DNA of 64,000 nt from an uncultured Eubacteriales bacterium (lineage in GTDB: Bacteria; Bacillota; Clostridia; Oscillospirales; Oscillospiraceae), in contig URDG01000006.1 of NCBI GenBank assembly GCA_900546515.1, positions 1 to 64,000 of the forward strand, written 5' to 3'. Each line of letters opens with the position of its first letter. Within the stretch, counting starts at the first letter, position 1. Made by a program: the position numbers and the translations under genes. Shown piece by piece: positions 7,324-15,516 of the stretch. Under the pieces are notes generated by a model that did no database searches, was not told the origin of the DNA, and saw nothing but the letters and a program-made list of their open reading frames with translations.

Positions 7324-7944
7324 TTACTCCAGAGAATCGATCCCGGCTTCAAGAGCCGCCACAAACTGGCCGATATGAACGCCGTCGATGAGGCGATGAT
7401 TGACTTCAACGGACATGCCAAGCATCAGCCGCCCGTTTTCCTCGGTATATTTGCCCCAGCTTATGCGCGGCACCGAGTTCTCGCAGTCAAAATCGCGCTC
7501 GTTCGTCAGCGCTGTGATATCGACCCACGGCAGACACGAGATGAATATCAGCGCGTCACTCTCGCTCTCGGCGTTTATGAAGCGGGTCTGCTCCTCGCTG
7601 CGGCGCTTTGCCTCCCGGCAAAAATCGACGATATTGTCCTGCATCGGCAGGGTGACGATATGGAAGCACTCGCTGCCTTTCTTCATATCCGTAAAGCTCG
7701 GGTCGCGCCTTTCAAGCTGCTCGACAGCGCCGCGGCGTATCGTCAGCATGAACTCCGGCACAAGGTTCACCGCCCTGGTCACAAGCCATGTGAGCGCATA
7801 GTAAAAAGATATGCCCTGCGCCTTTGCAAAGCTATGCACTTTCGTCACGTCCACGCGGAACGTGACGCTGTAAAAAGGCTGGGACATGCTGCCGAAGAAT
7901 TCGTATATCTCACGGCGGGGCCAGTTTTCAATATCAAAGCTCAT
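7324..7944 (-). CDS. Chloramphenicol acetyltransferase-like protein
   Basis: The 206-residue protein matches the type A CAT fold: an N-terminal FDIENWPRREIYEFF, the MSQPFYSVTFRVDV strand, ISFYYALTWLVTRAVN, and the active-site region SVEVNHRLIDGVHIGQF near residues 182-198. CAT normally has HHAVCDG there. Here the first histidine is Asn, but the catalytic second histidine and the DG pair remain. Many such homologues in Clostridia do not confer resistance, so acetyl transfer to an unknown substrate is the safer call. The start follows GGAGGTAAATTT. Confidence 0.85.
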   Translation of the reverse strand: MSFDIENWPRREIYEFFGSMSQPFYSVTFRVDVTKVHSFAKAQGISFYYALTWLVTRAVNLVPEFMLTIRRGAVEQLERRDPSFTDMKKGSECFHIVTLPMQDNIVDFCREAKRRSEEQTRFINAESESDALIFISCLPWVDITALTNERDFDCENSVPRISWGKYTEENGRLMLGMSVEVNHRLIDGVHIGQFVAALEAGIDSLE

Positions 7945-7968
7945 AAATTTACCTCCATGCTAAAGCAG

Positions 7969-7996
7969 CGCCTGCCGCCCTGTCAGGGCAGCAGGC
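7969..7996 (-). terminator. Hairpin after the PAP2 gene
   Basis: A near-perfect stem CGCCTGC..GCAGGCG with an inner CCCTG/CAGGG lies between the PAP2 stop and the CAT-like start. The T-tract is weak, so it may slow or process rather than fully stop transcription. Confidence 0.4.
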
Positions 7997-8026
7997 GAGT
8001 ATGATCTTTACGGCGGTGCCGTCCTG

Positions 8027-9517
8027 TTATTTTTCGTGGCGGCCTCTGTAGACGCCGCCGCGGCCGGAAGAGCTGCGCCCGGACCGGCCTGAAGAACTGC
8101 TGCGCCTACGGATCGGCTCATCGATCTCGACCTCCGTGCCTCCCAGTATATCATCATCCGCGAGGAAGTCCAGACCGAGACGCGCCCAGTCTATACTGTC
8201 GTCGGAGACGCCGGTGTCAAAGGCGGCGGCGGACTTTTCCGCCGCCGGTTTTGCCGCACGCGGCTGCGCGATCCTGACGTCGGACTCCTCATCGGCCGCC
8301 GGACGCTTTGCGCGCGGCTGTGCGATCTTCATATCGGCGTCCTCATCAAAGCTGCCGAAGCTCTCAATATCAGGCTTTGCCGTTCTGCCCGGCGCGGCGG
8401 GTACGTCAGCCGCTGTGCCAAAAGGATTGGGAGCAGCCTTCGGGGTATATACCGGCGCTTCAGGAGCGCCGGCTGCGGCATTTGGGCCATGGGAGTTTCT
8501 GTAGTTTTCCCAGCGGCTGTTCCAGTCGGAGCCGCTTTTCCGGGACTCGTCTTTCCCGGTGCGCGCGGCGGGTATTTTCTGCCCGGCCTTGCTGATAAGG
8601 CTGCTTCCTGCGCTTGCAGCGCTCTGCAGTGCGGCTTTGAAGCCGCCGGCATTCGCGTTTGCCGCACGGCTGCGGCCCGCTCTGGCTCCCGCGCGCCGCT
8701 TTTCACTGCGGCTGGAGCGGACAGCGCTCACTTCACCGTCATCGCCGGAAAAATCATCCTCATCCGTGTTGACATCCATGCGCGCGGACGCTGTACGGCG
8801 GCTCGATCCTGCGCCGCCGGCTGCGGCATGCCTGCTGCTGCGCGTGAGCTTGCCGCTTATCGCGGAGAGATCGGGAACGGGGAGATCGAAATTAAGTATT
8901 CCTGCGCAGAGTGGGAAATCGTCGTTATCTTCAAGATAGTTGAATATCGCCCTGGTGATGAGATATGCCACATAAGCAGAGAACAGGCCGATTATAACGG
9001 CAAAGAGCACGTCGGACGGGAAGTGCGCCATCAGGTAGTTGCGTGAGATGCCCATCAGCAGCACAACGATGACCGACGGAAGTATCCATTTTTTGCCGCG
9101 CGAAAAGCACAGCGCGGCCATACCGGCAGTTGCGGCGGTAACGTGCCCGGAGGGGAAGGAAAAACCGTCCTCCGCGGGTGAGCCGACCGCTTCCCAGAAG
9201 TTCTTGTACTGCGCCATATATTCAAAAGGCCTTGGTCTGGCAACGAGATCCTTCAGAATGATGTTGGTTATCAGCGCGCCGCAGCATACTGCGCCGAAAA
9301 TGCATACGCCGATCTTGCGGGTGCGTGAAAAGCACATAAGCCCGAGCGCCAGCAGGAACATGATAATACCTTTTTCGCCCAGAAAGCTTATGACCTTCAT
9401 AAGAGGCGTAAGGAAGCCGCCTGCCGCGCCGGCGAGCTTGTTCATAAGAGAGAGAATGGCGTTGTCATACCCGGCAAAAAAGGTATTCAGCCATTGAGCC
9501 ATTGCAGAATACTCCAT
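8027..9517 (-). CDS. PAP2-family membrane phosphatase with a long disordered tail
   Basis: The 496-residue protein has an N-terminal PAP2 domain (about residues 1-210) with five or six membrane segments. All three catalytic motifs are present: KDLVARPRP near residue 88, FPSGH near residue 121, and SRNYLMAHFPSD near residue 155. The known activity of the family is removal of phosphate from lipid phosphates such as undecaprenyl or phosphatidylglycerol phosphate. The C-terminal 280 residues are Ala/Ser/Arg-rich, low complexity and probably cytoplasmic. They include two copies of an IAQPRAxxPA motif and a final Arg/Ser-rich stretch. The tail more than doubles the usual family length. The start could instead be 15 bases downstream, where GGAG precedes ATG at 9502. 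Confidence 0.85.
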   Translation of the reverse strand: MEYSAMAQWLNTFFAGYDNAILSLMNKLAGAAGGFLTPLMKVISFLGEKGIIMFLLALGLMCFSRTRKIGVCIFGAVCCGALITNIILKDLVARPRPFEYMAQYKNFWEAVGSPAEDGFSFPSGHVTAATAGMAALCFSRGKKWILPSVIVVLLMGISRNYLMAHFPSDVLFAVIIGLFSAYVAYLITRAIFNYLEDNDDFPLCAGILNFDLPVPDLSAISGKLTRSSRHAAAGGAGSSRRTASARMDVNTDEDDFSGDDGEVSAVRSSRSEKRRAGARAGRSRAANANAGGFKAALQSAASAGSSLISKAGQKIPAARTGKDESRKSGSDWNSRWENYRNSHGPNAAAGAPEAPVYTPKAAPNPFGTAADVPAAPGRTAKPDIESFGSFDEDADMKIAQPRAKRPAADEESDVRIAQPRAAKPAAEKSAAAFDTGVSDDSIDWARLGLDFLADDDILGGTEVEIDEPIRRRSSSSGRSGRSSSGRGGVYRGRHEK

Positions 9518-9627
9518 TTGGCAAACCTCGATTTCACTTGTATTTTTATCCCTGCTCCGCAGGAGCTGCGTGCTGCTGCAGATCAGGGTCAGCGCGAACG
9601 CTTTGAATTTTTTTGCTTGCGTTGCTT

Positions 9628-9657
9628 ATTATACAGTATAGTCCCCGCAGGTATCAA
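9628..9657 (-). promoter_or_regulatory. PAP2 gene promoter
   Basis: TTGATA and TATAAT on the minus strand are separated by 18 bases, about 110 bases before the start codon. Confidence 0.6.
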
Positions 9658-9731
9658 GAGGAAATTTCAAAATTAACAAAATATTTTACAAAGTAGTAAC
9701 AAAATTTGCCCCGTGTGTAGGGCATGCAGTC

Positions 9732-9770
9732 AAAAAAAGATGCCTGCAAAGCCGTTTGACCTTGCAGGCA
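9732..9770 (-). terminator. spoVT terminator
   Basis: The stem TGCCTGCAA/TTGCAGGCA is followed on the minus strand by seven T residues, 12 bases past the spoVT stop codon. It belongs to the host gene, not the inserted element. Confidence 0.88.
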
Positions 9771-9781
9771 ATGCCTCTCTG

Positions 9782-10234
9782 TCAGCTCTCCATCTGCTTG
9801 CCGAGAAAACAGGCAACGGTCTGGGCGAGCTTGTATTCCACCTCGGTGCCCGGGGCGCTGCCGTATGGTGTGATAAACAGCACGCAGCCCATCACATCGC
9901 CCTCGCTTATTACCGGGGAAGCGACGGAGATACAGAATTTTTCATCCGCCGTGCTGACCGGCAGACAGCTGCCGCCGATATCATGACGGTAGGTTGAGCG
10001 GTCCTCCATGATCTGGCTCAGCTGCGGGCTTATGGGCTTGTCCAGCAGCTCGCGCTTTGCACCGCCTGCGATCGCTATCACCATGTCTCTGTCGCACACG
10101 GCGGCGATCCCGTCGGTGGACTTTTTAAGACTGTCGCAGATCTGCGCGGCAAAATCCGACAGTTCGCCCATCGGCGAGTACTTCTTGAAAATAAGCTCTC
10201 CGTCCTTATCGGTGAAAATCTCTAGGGGGTCACC
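9782..10234 (-). pseudogene. spoVT: spoVT 3' part (codons 31-180), separated from its 5' part by the element
   Basis: The last 147 residues of the recombinase frame are not recombinase sequence but the SpoVT regulatory domain. They include LEIFTDKDGELIFKKYSP, ELSDFAAQICDSL, IAAVCDRDMVIAIAGG and a GAF-like fold to LGKQMES. SpoVT is a forespore AbrB-type regulator acting under sigma-G in Bacillus. Joined at GGTGACCC to the 5' part at 15601-15693, it gives a continuous frame of 180 codons, the normal SpoVT length (178 in B. subtilis). It is labelled a pseudogene only for the integrated state; every codon is intact and the gene would be restored by excision. Confidence 0.93.
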
Positions 10235-11947
10235 GTTACTGATTACATTGACATGGTAGACCTTGTCCGCGTGCTTTTCCGAGCACTGGACTATGGTGAC
10301 GGGTGAGTTATCTGCCATGCCGGGATCAAAATTTGCGGCGTCCTCCGTCTCCTCCGGCAGCGTCCCGCTCTTTAGGATGGAGTCGATATCCGCCTTGAGC
10401 TGCACCTCAATGTGATCCTCGAACACGGTGATGCGCTCGATTATCAGCGTGAGATCCTGCCGCTCAAGCTTCGGCTTTTGGAGGATATCGTCGAACACCT
10501 CCATCGCCGTTTTCGCTGCGCGGTTGACGCGGATGATGGTGTTGCGCTTGTCGGCGCTCATGTCTATCTGGTTTCTGATGCCCTTGATGCGGCGGGAGAG
10601 GTCGCTCTCCATCTCGTCGTAGGTCTCCTCGAGCAGCGCCTCCTGCTCCGGGTGCTTCATAATGTCCCGGACGCGCTGGCGCTTCGTGGCCTTGAGCTCG
10701 GCCTGAAGATCGTCAAGCACTGCGGTGAGGTTCTGTGCCGCCTTTTCGGTCTCGGCGATGTCCTCCGTCTCGCGCGCAAGGTCGGCGTTCAGGCGGTCGA
10801 GCATATGCGCGGAGTTCTCTTTTACTTTGCGCACATAGTCTTTCACCAGCTCGTCGAGCTTATCGACGCGGATGTGGTGGCTCGTGCAGGCCTTGCGCCC
10901 GCGCCGGTGGTATTCGCCGCAGCGGTAGGCGTCGCGGATGTCGCGGCGGCTCATGGCGAACATGGGGCTGCCGCAATCGCCGCAGAAGAGGAAGCCGGAG
11001 TAGACATTGTCGTTTATCTTCACACCGCGGTAGTGCGAGGTGCTGCGCTCCTCGCGCAGCGCCCGCGCCGTGGCAAAGGTGCGGTAGTCGATTATCTCCT
11101 GATGGTGATGCTCAAAGACCTTGTGGTCGCTTGCGTCCTGCTTCACGTCCGCGCCGTTTATCTTGCGGCGCGTGTACTTGCCCTGACGCAGAGTGCCGAT
11201 ATAAAAATCATTATCGATGATACCCTGCACGGTGATGATCGCCCACTCGTTCTTCACTTTGCGCGTCGGCGTCTCGCCCTCGGCCTCGCGCCGGGTGCGC
11301 TCCGCCATGCGCGGCGTGGGTATGCCCTCATCGGTGAGGTAGTTTGCGATGCGCTTATAGCCCCAGCCGCTGATGTAGAGCGCGAATATCTTCCGCACTA
11401 TCTCCGCCTCGGTGGGGATGACCTCAAACTCCTGCTGCTTGTTTATAATGTAGCCGTAGGGCGCGGCACAGATCCAGCGCCCGTCCTCCTGACGGCGCTT
11501 CACGACCGAGCGCACCTTGCGGCTTGTGTCGGTGACGGGCATTTCGTTCATGAGGAACTGGAACTGTATCTTCACCCAATCGTCGTCATTCGGAAAGTCT
11601 ATGCCGTCGCCGATGGAGATGATGCGAAGCCCCGCGTCGCGCAGATCCTCCAGCTCTACAAGTCCGCGGCTGTTGCGGCGCGAGAAGCGGGAGAAGTCCT
11701 TGACGACGAGGATATCATACTTGTGCGCCATGAGCTTTCTGCGCAGATCCTGATAGCCCTCGCGCTGCTCGAAGGTGTAGCCCGAACGGTCGCGGTCTTC
11801 ATAGAAGGTGAGCGTGCTGTCCGGGAACATGCGGCGCACATAGTCCTGTATGATGGCTTTCTGGTTTTCGATGGACACATTGTCGCGCCCCGCCTCCTCG
11901 TCGACCGAGATGCGGCAATACCCGGCAATGTCAAAGTGTTCTCTCAT
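9782..11947 (-). CDS. Large serine recombinase fused to the SpoVT GAF-like domain
   Basis: The 721-residue protein is a large serine recombinase. Residues 5-150 form the resolvase domain with catalytic Ser14 in YCRISVD and the KDFSRFSRR motif near residue 102. Residues 170-280 form the recombinase domain (APYGYIIN, RIANYLTDEGIPTP). A zinc ribbon (FCGDCGSPM and two later cysteines) lies near residue 325, followed by a coiled coil to about 470. Residues 575-721 are the SpoVT C-terminal domain, acquired by insertion into spoVT. Its ATG overlaps the RhuM stop codon (ATGA), so it is translated by coupling from the element's own promoter. It should catalyse integration and, probably with a directionality factor, excision. 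In the excised circle the frame would instead end after 25 other residues encoded past the core. Activity of the fusion is untested. Confidence 0.92.
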   Translation of the reverse strand: MREHFDIAGYCRISVDEEAGRDNVSIENQKAIIQDYVRRMFPDSTLTFYEDRDRSGYTFEQREGYQDLRRKLMAHKYDILVVKDFSRFSRRNSRGLVELEDLRDAGLRIISIGDGIDFPNDDDWVKIQFQFLMNEMPVTDTSRKVRSVVKRRQEDGRWICAAPYGYIINKQQEFEVIPTEAEIVRKIFALYISGWGYKRIANYLTDEGIPTPRMAERTRREAEGETPTRKVKNEWAIITVQGIIDNDFYIGTLRQGKYTRRKINGADVKQDASDHKVFEHHHQEIIDYRTFATARALREERSTSHYRGVKINDNVYSGFLFCGDCGSPMFAMSRRDIRDAYRCGEYHRRGRKACTSHHIRVDKLDELVKDYVRKVKENSAHMLDRLNADLARETEDIAETEKAAQNLTAVLDDLQAELKATKRQRVRDIMKHPEQEALLEETYDEMESDLSRRIKGIRNQIDMSADKRNTIIRVNRAAKTAMEVFDDILQKPKLERQDLTLIIERITVFEDHIEVQLKADIDSILKSGTLPEETEDAANFDPGMADNSPVTIVQCSEKHADKVYHVNVISNGDPLEIFTDKDGELIFKKYSPMGELSDFAAQICDSLKKSTDGIAAVCDRDMVIAIAGGAKRELLDKPISPQLSQIMEDRSTYRHDIGGSCLPVSTADEKFCISVASPVISEGDVMGCVLFITPYGSAPGTEVEYKLAQTVACFLGKQMES
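10227..10234. other. Attachment-site core, spoVT 3' side (attR/attL)
   Basis: The 8-bp core GGGTCACC (plus strand) marks the junction between the element interior (right) and host spoVT codons 34 onward (left, TCTAGG flank). An identical core lies at 15596-15603. Confidence 0.85.
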
Positions 11948-12966
11948 TTGCTTTCACCCTTGAGATACTTTTCAAATTCGCGGTCGAACTCGGAGACGTA
12001 TTCAGCGTCCTGCTTTTTGCGGAACTCCTCGTATATGCCGCTGACTTTCTTCGCCGCCGCTTCGCGCGAGACGTGACCCTTGCCGTTGAGCACCCGGCGG
12101 CGATTGTTCGTGAGGAAGCGGTCAGTCTCGTTGAGCCAGTCCTGCATGCTCATGAGATGCTCGTCCTCTGCCATCAGCTCGGCGTAGTCGATGAACATGG
12201 TCACAAGGCGGTTGAGCCGCGTGACCTCTTTCTCGTTGAGGTAGTTTTTCGCGATGAGCGTGTCACTCTTGAGTATCTTGCCGTCAGGCGCGCCTTTCCA
12301 CGTCGTCAGTCCCATCGTCGGGCTGTCGAGCGTGGCGCGCTCGGCGATAAGCTCCGCCGCAGTCTTGCCGGTCACGGCGTAGTGCAGCTTGTTCTGAACG
12401 AAGGCGTAGAACGCTTTCGTCGTCTCGCTGTTTTTATCGTAGTCGTAGCTGCACTGTTCAAACACGTCGGCGATCTTCTGATACGCGCGGCGCTCGCTTG
12501 CGCGTATCTCGCGGATGCGTTCGAGCAGCTCGTCGAAATAGTCTCTGCCAAACGGACGGCCGTTTTTCATCATTTCGTCGTTGATGACGAAGCCCTTTTG
12601 GATGTACTCTCGCAGCGCCTTTGTCGCCCACTGGCGGAAGCGCGTGGCCTTTTTGGAGTTCACGCGGTAGCCGACGGCGATGATGGCGTCAAGGTTGTAG
12701 TGGTCTATCGTGCGCGTGACCTCGCGGGAGCCTTCTTTGCGAACTACCGAGAATTTCTCGGTAGTTGCCTCAGGGGTCAATTCGCCATCGGCGTAGATGT
12801 TTTTGAGGTGCAGAGAAATGTTATCCGCGGTGCAGGCAAACAGCTCTGCCATACCGCTCTGCGTCAGCCAGAACGTCTCATCCTTGAACACGACGCTGAT
12901 GTATTCCTTGCCGCTCTCGTCGCTGTACAGCAGCACTTCACCGCGATTCGCGATCTCGTTGCTCAT
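11944..12966 (-). CDS. RhuM-family protein
   Basis: The 340-residue protein starts at MSNEIANRG, eight bases after AAGGAG; an upstream in-frame ATG at 13008 has no such box. The N-terminal 130 residues carry the RhuM/KilA-N-like DNA-binding domain (FWLTQSGMAELFACTADNISLHLKNI, then YNLDAIIAVGYRVNS and FRQWATKALREYIQKGFVIND). The rest is helical, with a YLNEKEVTRLNRLVTMFIDYAE segment. RhuM was first named from a Salmonella pathogenicity island and its function is unclear; members are frequent on mobile elements. Here it overlaps the recombinase start by ATGA and shares its promoter, so it may modulate the recombinase. That link is inferred. Confidence 0.9.
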   Translation of the reverse strand: MSNEIANRGEVLLYSDESGKEYISVVFKDETFWLTQSGMAELFACTADNISLHLKNIYADGELTPEATTEKFSVVRKEGSREVTRTIDHYNLDAIIAVGYRVNSKKATRFRQWATKALREYIQKGFVINDEMMKNGRPFGRDYFDELLERIREIRASERRAYQKIADVFEQCSYDYDKNSETTKAFYAFVQNKLHYAVTGKTAAELIAERATLDSPTMGLTTWKGAPDGKILKSDTLIAKNYLNEKEVTRLNRLVTMFIDYAELMAEDEHLMSMQDWLNETDRFLTNNRRRVLNGKGHVSREAAAKKVSGIYEEFRKKQDAEYVSEFDREFEKYLKGESK

Positions 12967-13023
12967 GCGGTGCACTCCTTTCTTACAACTATATATATCT
13001 GTAATCATGCATTTGCAGATAAT

Positions 13024-13052
13024 ATTGTATCACACGAGCTTCTGAAAAGCAA
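13024..13052 (-). promoter_or_regulatory. Element promoter for RhuM-recombinase
   Basis: On the minus strand TTGCTT and TACAAT are separated by 17 bases, about 50 bases before the RhuM ribosome binding site. It would drive RhuM, the recombinase and the fused spoVT 3' part. Confidence 0.65.
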
Positions 13053-13060
13053 TAGAAAAG

Positions 13061-13089
13061 AATAAAAGGACGGCTTATAATAGTCGTCC
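13061..13089 (-). terminator. Terminator after the small element gene
   Basis: The stem GGACG/CGTCC plus partial inner pairing is followed on the minus strand by TTTTATT. It lies just past the stop of the 79-codon gene and separates it from the RhuM-recombinase promoter. Confidence 0.6.
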
Positions 13090-13112
13090 GTTTACATTAC
13101 CATGCCCTGTTC

Positions 13113-13352
13113 CTAGTCCTTTTCGTGCTCCACTTCGAGCTCCGCGATGCGCTTTCTGTTATAGCAGAGCAGATCGCTTGTCAGAGAGTATAAGTCCTGA
13201 CTGCCGGACATGAACACAGCGACGGTGTATTTCTTCCCCGCATACTCTGCGTACAGCGGCTTGAGACGCTGACGCACGGTGTGATTGCTTTTCTCTTCGT
13301 TCGAGAGCCAGACTTCGACCGTTCTGCGCTCGTCGTTTATGCTTATCTCCAA
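13113..13352 (-). CDS. Small conserved mobile-element protein of unknown function
   Basis: The 79-residue protein starts with TTG behind a GGAG box about 11 bases upstream. It has an N-terminal beta-rich part (TVEVWLSNEE), a central KKYTVAVFMSGSQDL strand near residues 40-54 and a charged C-terminal helix (CYNRKRIAELEVEHEKD). Proteins of this make-up seem familiar to me from clostridial transposons, but I cannot name a family. It has its own terminator and sits between the two RhuM sequences. Because it is small and lies inside a recombinase element, it is a candidate directionality factor; that is speculation. Confidence 0.6.
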   Translation of the reverse strand: MEISINDERRTVEVWLSNEEKSNHTVRQRLKPLYAEYAGKKYTVAVFMSGSQDLYSLTSDLLCYNRKRIAELEVEHEKD

Positions 13353-13487
13353 TCATAGACCATCTCCTCTCGATAGGAATTTTTATCATATTTGTCGGAT
13401 TCTAAACCGGGCGGGCGGTACGCAGCGCACCGGCTGCCGGTCGAGCCGCAAGTTTAAGTTAAAAACCAATTGTAGTGTATAATTGCC

Positions 13488-13516
13488 TTGACGGGCGCAC
13501 GCGGTCAGATTAAAAT
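13488..13516 (+). promoter_or_regulatory. Promoter before the RhuM fragment
   Basis: TTGACG and TAAAAT are separated by 17 bases on the plus strand, about 50 bases before the start codon at 13568. Confidence 0.5.
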
Positions 13517-13567
13517 AAAATCATATCAGGAGCAGGGGAGTTTGGGCAGAGATGGAGGAAAGACTGA

Positions 13568-13945
13568 ATGGATAATAACGGCGAGATCATTATTTACCAG
13601 ACTGATGATGGGTCAACGCATATCGATGTAAAGATGGAGGATGAAACTGTCTGGCTGACGCAGGCGCAATTGGTGCAGCTTTATCAGACGAGCAAGTCAA
13701 ACGTCAGTGAGCATATCAAGCATATATTTGAAGAGGGCGAGCTTGAAGAAAATGCAGTTGTTCGGAAATTCCGAACAACTGCCGCTGACGGGAAAAAATA
13801 TAATACGATATATTATAATCTGGACATGATCATCTCCCTCGGCTACCGTATTAAATCCTCGATTGCAACAAATTTCCGGCGCTGGGCTAGCAGAAGCAGA
13901 AAAAAACTGCATACGTGCAAGATGCTAAAATTTCCCAATTATTGA
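13568..13945 (+). pseudogene. RhuM-family protein, C-terminally truncated
   Basis: This 125-codon frame has a good GGAGG box and encodes a complete RhuM N-terminal domain (ETVWLTQAQLVQLYQTSKSNVSEHIKHIF, YYNLDMIISLGYRI, NFRRWAS). After FRRWAS the family sequence (about 200 more residues) is missing. The frame runs through an A-rich stretch (SRSRKKLH) to a stop at 13945. It is therefore probably a truncated or frameshifted relic. A short DNA-binding protein that antagonises the full-length RhuM at 11944-12966 is also possible. The two are divergently placed and of the same family but clearly not recent copies. Confidence 0.7.
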
Positions 13946-13970
13946 TTTTTTAGATATTCTTTTGTATAAT
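13942..13970 (+). promoter_or_regulatory. Promoter of the DUF262-HNH gene
   Basis: TTGATT and a consensus TATAAT are separated by 17 bases, 65 bases before the start at 14035. The -35 box overlaps the stop codon of the RhuM fragment. Confidence 0.75.
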
Positions 13971-14034
13971 AGTTGCGGAAAATAAAGCAAACGCAAGATA
14001 AGCCTTATAAATAAAGAAGTGGCGGTGAATTCTC

Positions 14035-15315
14035 ATGCAAAATGATGAAATTAATCGAGTAAAAGTACACACCAGAGCGATGAATCTGTCTCTCCAGGAG
14101 CTTAAAAACTCAGTTGATGCTAATGATATAATTACGGACCCCGATTATCAGCGCAAATATGTATATGATGATAAACGTGCCTCTTGCCTTATTGAATCGG
14201 TTCTTATTGGTATTCCCATTCCTGTAATTTACCTTGCAGAAGAGGAAGATAGCGTCTATTCTGTCATTGACGGCCAGCAACGAATCACATCATTTGTACG
14301 GTATTTAAAGAACGAGTTCCCGCTAACTAAACTGAAAAGACTAAAAAGCCTTAATGGTCTGTACTTTAAGCAGCTAGATAAGGATCTGCAACGTCGTCTT
14401 AATTATCAGACCCTTTCTATTGTTTGTATTGAAAAAGATTCTGAACACCTAAAATATGAGATCTTCTCCCGGTTGAATCTGGGTGCAGTGAAACTAAAGG
14501 ATCAGGAAGTACGAAATTGCTTATATCGTGGTAGCTTTAACGAGATGCTAAAAGAAATTGCCCAAACTAACACCGCACTCCCCATGTTGTTTCACGATGA
14601 GAACACCCGATACTCTTATGAAGAGCGAATTCTTCGCTACTTTGCACTTCGGGATATGCAATTGACCGGTACATTCAAATTGACAATGAATCGTTATATG
14701 GAAGTTCACCAATATGACGACGAATTAACTCTTAAAAACGCTAAACAGCATTATAACTCATTAATTGACTTGGTAAAAGCAGTTTTGGGCGAAAGCGCAT
14801 TTTTCTCCGGTCAGCGTCGAAAATTTAATGGTGCAGTATATGATTCCATCATGATACCTTTTTCGCTTTTTCCTAAAAAGAGCATTATGAAGCATGCAGA
14901 TGAAATTAGAACTGCTATAGAGAAGTTAAAATCCGAAAATACAGATTATCAAAATTGGGTATACGTCGGCACAAACGCCGGGAATCGCTTCCATTCTCGC
15001 ATAGATGCTGTAATGAGCATTCTGAACAGTATCATTCGTAATTCTGGTAGCACGACTACTCAAAAGCGTTATTTCTCTCCCGACATAAAGCAAAAACTAT
15101 TCCATCCAGGGTATATCTGTAAATACTGTGGAAATCAAATACTGAGCATTGACGACTGCGAGGTAGATCATATCATACCATTTGACCAAGGTGGTCCGAC
15201 AGAAATAGAAAATGCTCAACTATTGCACAAATCGTGTAATCGCAGCAAAGGGAATCGTCTAGAAGTAGACCCTGACATCGAAGACGATACTCAAGATGCT
15301 AACGGAGACGAATAA
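14035..15315 (+). CDS. DUF262 and HNH endonuclease domain protein (GmrSD-like)
   Basis: The 426-residue protein has an N-terminal DUF262 domain: DPDYQRKYVYDDKRASCLIESVLIGIPIP near residues 38-66 and the diagnostic VIDGQQRITSFVRYL near residues 78-92. It ends in an HNH nuclease domain near residues 360-410: CKYCGNQI, CEVDHIIPFDQGG, ENAQLLHKSCNRSKGNR. DUF262 (ParB-like, NTP-using) with HNH is the architecture of GmrSD and related modification-dependent or phage-defence nucleases. The gene has its own promoter and terminator and is much more AT-rich than its neighbours, as expected for defence cargo. The target is unknown. Confidence 0.9.
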   Translation: MQNDEINRVKVHTRAMNLSLQELKNSVDANDIITDPDYQRKYVYDDKRASCLIESVLIGIPIPVIYLAEEEDSVYSVIDGQQRITSFVRYLKNEFPLTKLKRLKSLNGLYFKQLDKDLQRRLNYQTLSIVCIEKDSEHLKYEIFSRLNLGAVKLKDQEVRNCLYRGSFNEMLKEIAQTNTALPMLFHDENTRYSYEERILRYFALRDMQLTGTFKLTMNRYMEVHQYDDELTLKNAKQHYNSLIDLVKAVLGESAFFSGQRRKFNGAVYDSIMIPFSLFPKKSIMKHADEIRTAIEKLKSENTDYQNWVYVGTNAGNRFHSRIDAVMSILNSIIRNSGSTTTQKRYFSPDIKQKLFHPGYICKYCGNQILSIDDCEVDHIIPFDQGGPTEIENAQLLHKSCNRSKGNRLEVDPDIEDDTQDANGDE

Positions 15316-15415
15316 TCAAGCACAATAGATAAAGATTATCTTTTACTGTTAAATCTTTTCGCAGATAACGCTGATTTTACGCCCCCATCACTGACCACAT
15401 TGTCACAGTAAAAAC

Positions 15416-15455
15416 CGCCGGAAGCCGTTGCTGCGCAGCGGTTTCCGGCGCTTTT
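15416..15455 (+). terminator. Terminator of the DUF262-HNH gene
   Basis: A stem of about 15 bp with a few mismatches (CGCCGGAA..TTCCGGCG) is followed by CTTTTA, about 100 bases past the stop codon and inside the element. Confidence 0.8.
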
Positions 15456-15516
15456 ACCTACTGTTTCAGCCCTTACGGATACTCACGGTAGACCACCATG
15501 TTTCACTCACTATGTA

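Noticed and set aside
10412..12076. 554-codon plus-strand frame across the recombinase
   Set aside because: It is antisense to the recombinase and has no domain of its own.
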